A stretch of DNA of 64,000 nt, from assembly GCA_963715745.1 (NCBI GenBank), contig OY970271.1:2356001-2420000 (forward strand), written 5' to 3'. This DNA comes from CAWGJF01 sp963715745 (GTDB taxonomy: Bacteria > Bacteroidota > Ignavibacteria > Ignavibacteriales > Ignavibacteriaceae). Shown here in pieces: positions 23,932-32,893 of the stretch. Position 1 is the first letter of the stretch; each line of letters begins with the position of its first letter. The position numbers were made by a program, and so were the translations under genes. The notes beneath the pieces were generated by a model, which was not told where the DNA came from, did no database searches, and worked only from the letters and a program-made list of their open reading frames with translations.

Positions 23932-24786
23932 ATGGAAATTAAATCGATTGCAGTTGTTGGTGGAGGCACAATGGGAAACGGAATATCTCATGTTTTCGCC
24001 CTAAAAGGATTTGAGGTTAACTTAGTTGAACTAAAAGATGAGTTAGCTCAGAAAGCAATATCAACAATAACTAAAAATTTAGATCGCCAGGTAAAGAAAT
24101 CTTTAATAAGTGAAGAGGATAAAAAAGCGACGTTATCCAGGATTAATCCAATTGTAGGAATTGAAAATACTCCTAAGGATGTTGATTTAGTTATAGAAGC
24201 AATTTATGAAAACAAGGAAGCCAAGCTTAATATTTTCAATCAGTTAAACAAATTACTAAAACCTGATTCTATTTTTGCCAGCAACACTTCTTCAATCTCA
24301 ATTACTGAATTGTCTGCAGAAAATCGCCCCGATAAATTTATTGGAATGCATTTTATGAATCCGGTACCAGTAATGAAATTGGTTGAGATTATTCGCGGAT
24401 ACTCTACTAGTGATGATACATATTCTACAATTCGTGATTTAACTTCAAAGCTGGATAAAGTTCCGGTAGAAGTTTTTGATTATCCTGGTTTTATATCAAA
24501 CAGAATCTTAATGCCAATGATTAATGAGGCAGTTTTTGCTCTGATGGAAGGAGTAGCTTCAGCCGAGGATATTGATACAGTTATGAAACTTGGAATGAAT
24601 CATCCTATGGGACCGCTAACGTTAGCTGATTTTATTGGTTTGGATGTTTGCCTGGCAATTATGCAGGTTCTGTACAATGGTTATAATGATTCTAAATACC
24701 GACCTTGTCCTTTGCTTAAAAAAATGGTAGCTGCAAAAAAACTGGGGAGAAAATCCGGAGAAGGCTTTTTCAAATATAATGACTAG
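23932..24786 (+). CDS. hbd: 3-hydroxybutyryl-CoA dehydrogenase
   Basis: A 284-residue single-domain 3-hydroxyacyl-CoA dehydrogenase. The Rossmann motif is AVVGGGTMGNGISHVFALKG. SNTSSISITELSAENRPDKF and GMHFMNPVPVMKLVEIIRG contain the catalytic His and Asn. The C-terminal domain has DYPGFISNRILMPMINEAVF and MNHPMGPLTLADFIGLDVC. It reduces acetoacetyl-CoA to 3-hydroxybutyryl-CoA, or the reverse, with NAD(P). Its length matches stand-alone Hbd enzymes rather than FadB fusions. AGAGGGGAG precedes the start. Together with the upstream thiolase it covers two consecutive steps; no crotonase or acyl-CoA dehydrogenase is seen here. Confidence 0.94.
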   Translation: MEIKSIAVVGGGTMGNGISHVFALKGFEVNLVELKDELAQKAISTITKNLDRQVKKSLISEEDKKATLSRINPIVGIENTPKDVDLVIEAIYENKEAKLNIFNQLNKLLKPDSIFASNTSSISITELSAENRPDKFIGMHFMNPVPVMKLVEIIRGYSTSDDTYSTIRDLTSKLDKVPVEVFDYPGFISNRILMPMINEAVFALMEGVASAEDIDTVMKLGMNHPMGPLTLADFIGLDVCLAIMQVLYNGYNDSKYRPCPLLKKMVAAKKLGRKSGEGFFKYND

Positions 24787-24800
24787 ATGATAAATCAATA

Positions 24801-25004
24801 ATGAGCAAAAATAAAAAGCTGCTCACAAATCTCATTATCAGATCCAGGGCTGCCCGGAGATCTTTACAAAAACGTCTCTCTAAAGTATCTCTTCCGGATT
24901 ACACAACATTTACTTTTTTCTCAATAGTGATCGGCGCAGCTGCCGGATTGACTTCCGTATTATTTCATGATGCGATTGAATTTTTTAATGATCTTTTCTT
25001 TTAA
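24801..25004 (+). CDS. N-terminal fragment of a ClC-type chloride channel (frameshifted)
   Basis: The ATG opens a 67-codon frame starting MSKNKKLLTNLIIRSRAARR. It contains the first ClC helix (FTFFSIVIGAAAGLTSVLFHD) and stops at TAA 25002-25004, just after DLFF. The downstream frame carries the rest of the channel. Reading TTT at 25000-25002 instead of 24999-25001, a +1 shift inside TTTT, gives ...FFNDLFFKQTTSGLFFFG..., a seamless ClC sequence of about 701 residues. It is either an assembly indel, a true mutation or a +1 frameshift. Confidence 0.7.
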   Translation: MSKNKKLLTNLIIRSRAARRSLQKRLSKVSLPDYTTFTFFSIVIGAAAGLTSVLFHDAIEFFNDLFF

Positions 25005-26907
25005 ACAGACCACCAGCGGATTATTCTTTTTTGGAACAGCAGCTGTAATTGTTATTCCTGCTCTCGGAATGTTAATCCAAGCCTTGATGATTCTATTTAA
25101 ACCTGAAATTGCTAAGAAAAAAGGTGTTTCTGAAGTGATTAAATCTGTTGCTCTCAGAGGAGGATTTATTTCATTCAGAACTACTTTGTTTCATTTCATT
25201 GCACCTGTAATTTGTATTGGTTCAGGAGGTACTGTCGGACCAGAGGGACCCGCAGCACAACTCGGAGGGGGAGTAGCAAGTAAACTCGGCAGGCTATTCA
25301 GTCTTACGGATGAAAGAAGAAGAATATTTACTGCTGCCGGAGCTGGTGCTGCAATAGCCGCAATATTCAACACTCCTCTCGGTGGCGTTTTCTTTGCTCT
25401 TGAAATAGTTCTTCTGAATGATTTTCATTCACCAACTTTTTCTTCATTAATTCTTGCTTCTGTTACTGCAAGTGCAATCTCAAGAATATTTTTGGGCAAC
25501 GAATCCATATTTGTATTTCACACTCTTGGAATAACAAATTATTCCTATTTGTATATTTATATACTGCTCGGCATATTAGCCGGGTTTATATCTTTAATTT
25601 TCATTCGATACTCAGGTTATATAAATAATTTATTTGTAAAGAAAATTTATCCTTCCAGATTTCCTCAGTGGCTGGCAATGATTCTTGTTGGTTTGTTAGT
25701 CGGTGTTAGTGGATATTTTTATAAAGAGATTTTCGGTATCGGTTATAAGGCAATCAATGAAATTCTTGCAACTAATTTAAGCTGGCAGATTGTACTTACC
25801 TTATTTGTCCTGAAATTTATTCTTGTACCTCTTGTTATTCAATCGGGTGGATTTGGTGGTACTTTTGCTCCATCTTTATTTATGGGAGCCTGTATTGGAT
25901 ACTTATTTGCTTTTGCAGGAAATTCATTCTGGAATTTAGGTCTTGATCCGGTCACATTAATCCTTGTTGGTATGGGAGCAATGCTTGGAGGAATCAATAC
26001 AATTCCTATATCAGCTATTTTGATAATATTTGAAATGACTCAAAACTATTCATTTATTCTTCCTTTAATGCTTGCAGTAATTATAAGTACAATGATTGTT
26101 CAGGTATCATTACGCGGATCAGTTCATGTAAAACATCTGGAAGCTGAAGGCTTTAAAATAATTGAAGGAAGAGAATCTAATATATTGAAATCTATAAGAG
26201 TTAAGGATATTACTTTAGATAAAATCGATCTGATTCCGGAAGAAACTCCATTACCACAAGTTATGGGCAGACTTTTAGAAAGTCAGAGCAATGTCTTTTA
26301 TACTGTCAATCAATCAGGAAATGTTTCTGGTATAATTTCAGAGACTGAAATGAGACCAATTATGACAGAATATGAACTGGTAAAGGATGTTTTGGTGGCA
26401 CGGGATGTGGCAAATCCACAAATCATTACGCTTTCTCAGGATGATGACCTGGATTATGTATTGAACCTATTTGGTAAATGGAATCTTGACCAATTTCCTG
26501 TAATCGATTCAAATGATAATAACAATATCCTTGGATCTTTAAGCCGGCAAAATGTGATATCAGTTTATAACCGGGAAAGTCTTAAAGCTAATCTTGCTAC
26601 AGGATTGGCAAAAGAACTTAAGACAATTGATAAGTCAACTCCAACAACTATAGCTCCTGGATACTCAATCATTGAATATGAAGTGCCAAACAAGTTTATT
26701 GGTAAAACACTCTCAGAACTAAAATTAAGAAATACTTTTGGTGTGGAAGTACTGATGATTAAACAGCCAGCAGAAATTTATTCAGAAACAAAGAAAGATC
26801 CGGAAATCAGTGCACCGAATCCTACAACTAAGCTTAAACGAGGAGAAGTATTGATAGTTTTTGGAAGTGATGATAAAATAGATAAATTCAAATTGTCAGT
26901 TGAATGA
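24967..26907 (+). CDS. ClC-family chloride channel/antiporter with CBS pair and TrkA-C domain (main part)
   Basis: This is the remainder of the channel. The true 5' end is the fragment above, and the first dozen codons of this frame are not authentic. CIGSGGTVGPEGPAAQLGG is the ClC selectivity motif, with Glu in the GxEGP gate position. FGGTFAPSLFMGACIG and GAMLGGINTIPISAILIIFE form the other conserved pore segments. Two CBS domains follow (about 415-555 of this frame), then a TrkA-C/RCK-C domain that ends GEVLIVFGSDDKIDKF. The protein should be an inner-membrane Cl-/H+ exchanger or anion channel gated by nucleotide-binding CBS and a regulatory RCK domain. This combination is known in prokaryotic ClCs. 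Confidence 0.85.
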   Translation: MMRLNFLMIFSFKQTTSGLFFFGTAAVIVIPALGMLIQALMILFKPEIAKKKGVSEVIKSVALRGGFISFRTTLFHFIAPVICIGSGGTVGPEGPAAQLGGGVASKLGRLFSLTDERRRIFTAAGAGAAIAAIFNTPLGGVFFALEIVLLNDFHSPTFSSLILASVTASAISRIFLGNESIFVFHTLGITNYSYLYIYILLGILAGFISLIFIRYSGYINNLFVKKIYPSRFPQWLAMILVGLLVGVSGYFYKEIFGIGYKAINEILATNLSWQIVLTLFVLKFILVPLVIQSGGFGGTFAPSLFMGACIGYLFAFAGNSFWNLGLDPVTLILVGMGAMLGGINTIPISAILIIFEMTQNYSFILPLMLAVIISTMIVQVSLRGSVHVKHLEAEGFKIIEGRESNILKSIRVKDITLDKIDLIPEETPLPQVMGRLLESQSNVFYTVNQSGNVSGIISETEMRPIMTEYELVKDVLVARDVANPQIITLSQDDDLDYVLNLFGKWNLDQFPVIDSNDNNNILGSLSRQNVISVYNRESLKANLATGLAKELKTIDKSTPTTIAPGYSIIEYEVPNKFIGKTLSELKLRNTFGVEVLMIKQPAEIYSETKKDPEISAPNPTTKLKRGEVLIVFGSDDKIDKFKLSVE

Positions 26908-26950
26908 AAAGAATATTTGTCCGATAATCTATATTATGTAAACTAATATT

Positions 26951-27157
26951 TTAAAAGCTGCCGATCAGTTTTAAGTAAACAATAATCACCAGCACAATCA
27001 TTATCCCCCAAATTATAGGACTTCTTTTTTGTCTTTTCTTAATACTGTTTCTTCTGAAGCCAAGTTTTCTTTTTTTTCGTTCCTGTTCATCTTTTTCCGG
27101 TTTATAAAATCTTGGTGTGTAATCAAAAACTCTATGTCTGGGTTTCCTGAATAGCAT
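26951..27157 (-). CDS. Small basic single-pass membrane protein of unknown function
   Basis: A 68-residue, strongly basic protein. It starts MLFRKPRHRVFDYTPRFYKPEKDE, has a Lys/Arg-rich middle and ends with one membrane helix (about 47-66, IIWGIMIVLVIIVYLKLI). It appears to be one of the short basic C-terminally anchored proteins found in Bacteroidota-type genomes; I know no function. It starts two bases after the ftsY stop and so belongs to the purF-ftsY operon as its last gene. Confidence 0.7.
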   Translation of the reverse strand: MLFRKPRHRVFDYTPRFYKPEKDEQERKKRKLGFRRNSIKKRQKRSPIIWGIMIVLVIIVYLKLIGSF

Positions 27158-27159
27158 TT

Positions 27160-28095
27160 TTAATTGGATAATAAAGCTTCAATAAATAATTTAGTATCAA
27201 AAGTTTGAAGATCATCTAACTGTTCACCAACACCAATGTATTTTACGGGAATATTTTGTGTTGCACATATCTGAATTACTGATCCGCCTTTAGCTGTACC
27301 ATCTAACTTGGTAATTATAAGACCTGAGACATTTGTTACTTTTGAAAATTCCGTAGCCTGGTAATTAGCATTTTGTCCAACTGTTCCGTCCAGAATTAAA
27401 AAAGTATCGTGCGGAGCATCCGGGAGCACTTTAGCAATAGCTTTCTTTATTTTGCCGAGTTCGTTCATCAGGTTAACTTTATTGTGTAGCCTTCCGGCTG
27501 TATCAATCAATACCACATCATAATTTTCTTTCACAGCTTTGTCAACTGCTTCAAAAGCAACTGAAGAAGGATCCGAACCTGCCGGTTTTTGAACAATATC
27601 TGCCTTAGCCCGGTTAGCCCAGATATCAAGTTGTTCACCAGCGGCAGCTCTGAATGTATCCGCCGCACCAACCAATACCTTTGCACCTCCCTGCTTAAAA
27701 TTATAAGCCAGCTTTCCAATTGTAGTCGTCTTGCCAACACCGTTCACACCGATAACCAGGATAACATAAGGTTTCTTGTTAATTGTAGAAAAGTTATTTC
27801 CATTTGAGTTATTGTTTAAAATTTCTTCCAGTTCTTTGTGAACAATATTAATTACTGCGGTTCCAGATCTGTCTGATTCACTTTTCAATTTCTTTCTCAC
27901 ATTCAGAATTATTTGTTCACTGATATCAAAGCCAATATCAGATGATATCAATATCTCCTCAAGACTATCAATTGAAGTTTCATCGAGCACAGCTTTACCC
28001 GAAAATGTCTCCTGAATGGAATTAAATATTTTATTCCTGGTTTTTGAGAGACCGGTTTTTAACTTATCAATATTTACGTTTTTAAACAGGTTCAT
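27160..28095 (-). CDS. ftsY: Signal recognition particle receptor FtsY
   Basis: A 311-residue SRP receptor GTPase. The NG core contains the P-loop VIGVNGVGKTTTIGKLAY, then VLVGAADTFRAAAGEQLDIW, VLIDTAGRLHNKVNLM, LILDGTVGQNANYQA and ITKLDGTAKGGSV (G4). There is no long acidic A domain, so this is the short form. FtsY docks ribosome-SRP complexes at the membrane for co-translational insertion. The start overlaps the 3' end of the CDP-alcohol phosphatidyltransferase gene by 14 bases, indicating coupling. Confidence 0.97.
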   Translation of the reverse strand: MNLFKNVNIDKLKTGLSKTRNKIFNSIQETFSGKAVLDETSIDSLEEILISSDIGFDISEQIILNVRKKLKSESDRSGTAVINIVHKELEEILNNNSNGNNFSTINKKPYVILVIGVNGVGKTTTIGKLAYNFKQGGAKVLVGAADTFRAAAGEQLDIWANRAKADIVQKPAGSDPSSVAFEAVDKAVKENYDVVLIDTAGRLHNKVNLMNELGKIKKAIAKVLPDAPHDTFLILDGTVGQNANYQATEFSKVTNVSGLIITKLDGTAKGGSVIQICATQNIPVKYIGVGEQLDDLQTFDTKLFIEALLSN

Positions 28096-28642
28096 TTTGT
28101 AACTTAATTAATTTATAAGCGGTAACAGCATACGAAATGAGAGATAAAAATGAAAGTAGAATGCTTATATATAAAAATCCCAGAAAAAGAAAACTAGATT
28201 TATCCATTCCAAAAACTATAAATAGCAGAACAAGAGAAATTGTAATTACTGTTGCTTTACCAATCACATTTGACGGAATTACCATTTTAAGTTTCTTTGA
28301 AGTAAAAATACCACCAAGTAAAATTAATAAATCACGACCGAGAATTATTACAAGGTAATACAACGGTATCTGGTTTATCAAAAATAGTCTTAAAATTAAT
28401 ATACCTACACAAACCTTGTCCGCCAGCGGATCAATAATTTTTCCAAATTCACTAACCTGGTTCAATTTTCTTGCAACAAATCCATCAGCTATATCGGTTA
28501 AGGCAGCAAACAGGCATAACGATCCAATCAGAATCCTGTTATCAAAAAATTTACTTTCAGAAATTAATATCCAGAAAGGAATTGCAAGTAACATCCTTAG
28601 TAAGCTCAGTAAGTTGGAAAGATAGAAAAATTCTTTTTTCAT
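28082..28642 (-). CDS. pgsA: CDP-alcohol phosphatidyltransferase, PgsA-like
   Basis: A 186-residue membrane protein with four or five hydrophobic helices. The CDP-alcohol phosphotransferase motif (DG-x2-AR-x8-G-x3-D-x3-D) is complete in DIADGFVARKLNQVSEFGKI followed by IDPLADK. Size and topology fit phosphatidylglycerophosphate synthase, which joins CDP-diacylglycerol and glycerol-3-phosphate. Other alcohol acceptors are possible, so the exact substrate is inferred. It starts six bases after the S8 protease stop and overlaps ftsY, placing a lipid enzyme and the SRP receptor in one transcript. Confidence 0.85.
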   Translation of the reverse strand: MKKEFFYLSNLLSLLRMLLAIPFWILISESKFFDNRILIGSLCLFAALTDIADGFVARKLNQVSEFGKIIDPLADKVCVGILILRLFLINQIPLYYLVIILGRDLLILLGGIFTSKKLKMVIPSNVIGKATVITISLVLLFIVFGMDKSSFLFLGFLYISILLSFLSLISYAVTAYKLIKLQNEPV

Positions 28643-28648
28643 TTCTCT

Positions 28649-31600
28649 TTAGCGGACAACCGCAAATTTTCCTATTTTTTCCTGACCTTCTTTATCCTGA
28701 CTATCAAGCATCACAGCCCTGTAAACATATACTCCACTAGGCAGGAACTCTCCTCTTTCATCTTTAAGATCGAAAGTTATACCCCCATCACCATTATCTT
28801 CCAAGAGTTCTCTAATCTTTTTACCGTTCAGGGACCAGATCGTAATCTTAACCCGCTGAGGTAAATTTGCAAAAATGGCAGTTCCGTTCCCGGTTGAAAC
28901 CGAAGCGGGATTCGGATAAACATAGATATCTGATAAATCTTTTGCGTAGGTTGAAAGAACTATATAACTGCCGGCACCCTCATTAATTAATAAATTTCCG
29001 GATTGTGAGGATGACCTAACATTTTTTAACTGGAGAACATATTCTCTGCCAATTGAACCAACCGGATTGTGTCCCTTTAGATTGAGATACACAATTTTAC
29101 TATCATTTCCATCAATTCTGACAGAACTAACTTTGTTAACCGGTGTAAAGATATAATTGTCAGGATCAGTGGCTGTTGCTTCATCGACTTCATAATTAAA
29201 TGCAATTTTTATTTCGTAAGCATTTAGAATTGCAAATGAGGAAATAAAAAATTGAGTAGGATTCTGTGCAGGAATTACCTCGAATGAAACTGTATCTATA
29301 GCAATTGGTGATCCGTATTTATCATGTATATTTTTTATTACAAGCTGGTTTGTACCTTCAGGCAAATTATTACTAAATGAAAGTAAATATGAGTACTGAC
29401 TGGCCGGAGATATTGAGTTAGGATAACCAACATTCAATACTTCAAATCCTTCCAGGTTTTCTATAGTATTATTCATTTGTTCTGTAAATGTTACAAGGAT
29501 GTTTCTATTCGAATTTACAATAATAGAATCAACAGTTGCTGGATTATGGATATAAACTTCAACAGGAGATGTCAGTATGGAATAAGGTTCCAGCATAAAT
29601 TGATCATACGCCTGTATTGCATAATGATATGTACTCAATTCTGATACGTTATAATCTATGTAAGAATCTGTAAATACTGAATCATAAAGTTGGAGATTAT
29701 TATATTCGCTGCCCCGATAAATATAATACTTGTTAGTTCTCTGTATCCAACTTAATTCGGCTTGTAATGATGAATTACTAAATGCAGATAATACCGTTGG
29801 AATTTCCGGACGAATTGGCGGACCAAATTCAAAAAATTTATAACCATCACTAAACTGTAAAGCTACATCAACTTTACCATTACTATTTATATCGCTTGCA
29901 AATATTCCATCAGTATTAACCCCGGCTGCGTAGAAAATAAATTTGTCGCCAGCTATATCATGATCAAGAATATAGGCATATGGAAAAATATTTATAATTA
30001 ATTCATCTATTCCGTCGAAATCAACATCAACAAATTTAATTGATTGATATGCTTCACTAAAAGAAAATCCAATAAATTCATCTGCCTGATCCAGGAAAAC
30101 TTTTTGTGTAATAATTTCAAAATTATTATTCCGATAAGTGAAAATAAGTAGAAGAAATGTAGGAGCTACTGAATTAGTTTGATACAAAACTGCAAAATCT
30201 TTTATTCCATCACCGTCATAATCCCCTATTGAAAAAATATTTGGATTTCTGGTTATTAAACCATATGTAACAAAACTATTTCCTCTTGTAATTTGCCCCG
30301 ATGGTTGCACAATAAAACTTTTTAAATCTCCATCATCATCAAGAAACCATATTTCTTTATTACCATCATTATCAATATCTGCAACTTCCATATTAGTTGA
30401 AGGATAATTACTGAACACATATCCCGGCTCCCTGTCTGATGTATCAGCTTGAATATATAAAGTCTTAGGATCTGAAATTGTAAGATCTGAATTAATCTTC
30501 CATTCTACTATTCTATTGCCTGCAGTTAGTGTAATCAATTCATAATCTCCATTAGAATCAAGATCATCAGCAATTATTGCATTATTAGAATCAGTATCTG
30601 CGTACCTAGTTACAAGCGAATCAAATGAGTTAACAGCATATTGTTCGTCAATTATTATATTCAGACGTGAAGTGCTGATCAAATCTTTCAATCCGTTATT
30701 ATTAAAGTCGCCAAATAATTTTGGATACTTATTATATATAGAATCAATTTTGACAAAATTGTTATTCTCATATTTATATAAACCATAATAATAATCTGAA
30801 GTTTCATAAAATGTTTGAAATAAGACTTCATTATTATTACTTGATAAAAAACTAACCGGAAATGATCTCAAAGTTCCTTTGGGAAGTGCAAACAATCTCT
30901 CATCATATGTGGAAACAGATGGAGGTTTATCAGTCATGAATTGATAGTAGTCCAGGTTGTTTAGGGTATCCAAAACAGTGGTTTTCAAACCAACTAAATT
31001 TTCTGCTTCAAAGTAAATTTCATAAAGTGTGTTTGGCTGTACAATTTCCTTGGGAATAAATCCCCAATGTTCCTGTTTTATAAACTGGTTATTTGTATTA
31101 AAGCCATCAAGAGTTACAAAATTAAAATTTGTTTCACCAGATTTTCGATAATACATTCTCATTACACATACCTGGTCTGTGTAAAATTCACCTGCGATTG
31201 TCGATCGATCTCCATAGTAAAGTGGACCATTTGCAATTTCAATCACTTTAGGAGGTGTCCTGATAACATGAAAATTTACTCTCTCTTCTAATGTACGTCC
31301 GTTTGTTAAGTTTACTACCAATCTTAAACAATAAACACTATCAGGCATTGAAGTAAGGTCTAAATGATAAATATCTTCGTTAGAAAACTGTAGAGTACTG
31401 TTTGGGATCAAAGTTGTCCAGGTTTCTGGATTAAATCCTTCACCAACAAATAAACTAAAAGAAGTAAATAATGCAGATAAAACAGAAGCATTAATTGTTA
31501 ATTGGTCTTCAAAAGTTGAATAATCCTGGTAGGGGTTATTAAATTTAATTACTGAAGGAGCTAAAGTTGTAACAGCTTTATAAGTATTTAACCTCCCCGC

Positions 31601-32893
31601 CCCGCTTCTAAGATCCCAGCCCGGTTCTTCTATATCATCCGTAGTAGATTTAATTATCTGTTTTACTTCTTCATTTGTAAAATTTTGCATTGAAAGAATT
31701 AAAGCCGCTGTTGCGGTTACATGAGGAGTTGCTGCAGATGTTCCTGAAGCTAATCTGTACTTGCCTCCCATATCAGTTGAAATTATTGAACTACCAGGCG
31801 CCATCAGATCCAGTGTCGAACCAAAATTAGAAGTACCCGCCACATAATCTTCCATTGTTGAGTTACCAACACAAATTACCTCCAAATAACCAGAAGGATA
31901 ATGGGGATCAGGAGACCCTGAATTACCTGCACTACCTACAAGCACAACATTTTTTGAATATGCATAACGAATTACATCCCTTAAAACATAGGAAAACGAA
32001 TTATCACCCCAGCTCATATTAATAACTTTAGCTCCCATTTGCACAGCATATAAAATAGCTGCAGCGGCATCATCTTCTTCACCGCTGCCAAGGTTATCAA
32101 ATGACCTAATATTCAATATTTTAATATTTGGAGCTACTCCTGCAATACCTATTGAATTATTTATTTCCGCACCTGCAATACCCGCCACAAGTGTACCATG
32201 GTATCCAAAATTCCCACGTTTAGGATCATAGGGATAATTATCCCAGTAAAGTTCGTCGCCACCTGTTGTGTCAAAAGGAAATCCTACTCTATCAACAAAA
32301 TCCCATCCCATATAATCATCGACAAAACCATTGTTGTCATCATCAATTCCGTTATTGCTTTTCTCCCCTGCTTCACCCGGATTGTAGTAAATTTTATTTT
32401 TCAAGTCAGGATGAAAAAATTCAATTCCCGTATCTATAATTGCAAGTAGTACTGTGTCCGATTCTGCCGTAACATCCCATGCATTAAATGCCTGAATTTT
32501 ATTCAATGCCCATTGCTGACCAACAAGGCTATCATTCGGGATAAAATCCATCTTGTATGTATTTGCCTTTTGAATGTATTCAATTGATGGGTCAATATTT
32601 TTTAAACTCAAAAATGAAGTCTCGTTAATATCCTTATCAAAATTTATTTTGATTATTCTTCCAAGTACATCATCATCTTTTGCCAAACCTTTTGCAAGAT
32701 GATTTACAGAATTTACATTAGCATTTATGCTGAAATTAGCATTGGCAGGAAGAAATGAATTGCTACGGACTTTCGATTCTATTTCATTTTTAGAAACAGA
32801 ATTTTTGTACTTAATGAAGTAGGTTTTTTGCGCCATCACAGATGGGATAAACAGAACCAGTAATAAAAAGAAACCGGGCAGCTTAAACTTCAT
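28649..32893 (-). CDS. Large secreted S8 (subtilisin-like) protease with FG-GAP repeats and T9SS-like C-terminus
   Basis: A 1414-residue protein. A signal peptide (1-21, ending SVMAQ) and a propeptide-like region lead to an S8 domain (about 120-450). Its triad is complete: Asp154 (IIDTGIEFFHPDL), His232 (GYHGTLVAGIAGA) and Ser386 (GTSAATPH). A beta-sandwich region follows. From about 690 to 1040 there are FG-GAP/VCBS-like repeats with calcium-type loops such as DIDNDGNKEIW, DYDGDGIKDFA and DVDFDGIDELI. FN3-like domains come next. The C-terminus (VYPNPASVS... then GVYVYRAVM) is a divergent sorting domain. It starts within the 3' end of purF and ends six bases before pgsA, an odd setting for a cargo protease. 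Confidence 0.88.
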   Translation of the reverse strand: MKFKLPGFFLLLVLFIPSVMAQKTYFIKYKNSVSKNEIESKVRSNSFLPANANFSINANVNSVNHLAKGLAKDDDVLGRIIKINFDKDINETSFLSLKNIDPSIEYIQKANTYKMDFIPNDSLVGQQWALNKIQAFNAWDVTAESDTVLLAIIDTGIEFFHPDLKNKIYYNPGEAGEKSNNGIDDDNNGFVDDYMGWDFVDRVGFPFDTTGGDELYWDNYPYDPKRGNFGYHGTLVAGIAGAEINNSIGIAGVAPNIKILNIRSFDNLGSGEEDDAAAAILYAVQMGAKVINMSWGDNSFSYVLRDVIRYAYSKNVVLVGSAGNSGSPDPHYPSGYLEVICVGNSTMEDYVAGTSNFGSTLDLMAPGSSIISTDMGGKYRLASGTSAATPHVTATAALILSMQNFTNEEVKQIIKSTTDDIEEPGWDLRSGAGRLNTYKAVTTLAPSVIKFNNPYQDYSTFEDQLTINASVLSALFTSFSLFVGEGFNPETWTTLIPNSTLQFSNEDIYHLDLTSMPDSVYCLRLVVNLTNGRTLEERVNFHVIRTPPKVIEIANGPLYYGDRSTIAGEFYTDQVCVMRMYYRKSGETNFNFVTLDGFNTNNQFIKQEHWGFIPKEIVQPNTLYEIYFEAENLVGLKTTVLDTLNNLDYYQFMTDKPPSVSTYDERLFALPKGTLRSFPVSFLSSNNNEVLFQTFYETSDYYYGLYKYENNNFVKIDSIYNKYPKLFGDFNNNGLKDLISTSRLNIIIDEQYAVNSFDSLVTRYADTDSNNAIIADDLDSNGDYELITLTAGNRIVEWKINSDLTISDPKTLYIQADTSDREPGYVFSNYPSTNMEVADIDNDGNKEIWFLDDDGDLKSFIVQPSGQITRGNSFVTYGLITRNPNIFSIGDYDGDGIKDFAVLYQTNSVAPTFLLLIFTYRNNNFEIITQKVFLDQADEFIGFSFSEAYQSIKFVDVDFDGIDELIINIFPYAYILDHDIAGDKFIFYAAGVNTDGIFASDINSNGKVDVALQFSDGYKFFEFGPPIRPEIPTVLSAFSNSSLQAELSWIQRTNKYYIYRGSEYNNLQLYDSVFTDSYIDYNVSELSTYHYAIQAYDQFMLEPYSILTSPVEVYIHNPATVDSIIVNSNRNILVTFTEQMNNTIENLEGFEVLNVGYPNSISPASQYSYLLSFSNNLPEGTNQLVIKNIHDKYGSPIAIDTVSFEVIPAQNPTQFFISSFAILNAYEIKIAFNYEVDEATATDPDNYIFTPVNKVSSVRIDGNDSKIVYLNLKGHNPVGSIGREYVLQLKNVRSSSQSGNLLINEGAGSYIVLSTYAKDLSDIYVYPNPASVSTGNGTAIFANLPQRVKITIWSLNGKKIRELLEDNGDGGITFDLKDERGEFLPSGVYVYRAVMLDSQDKEGQEKIGKFAVVR

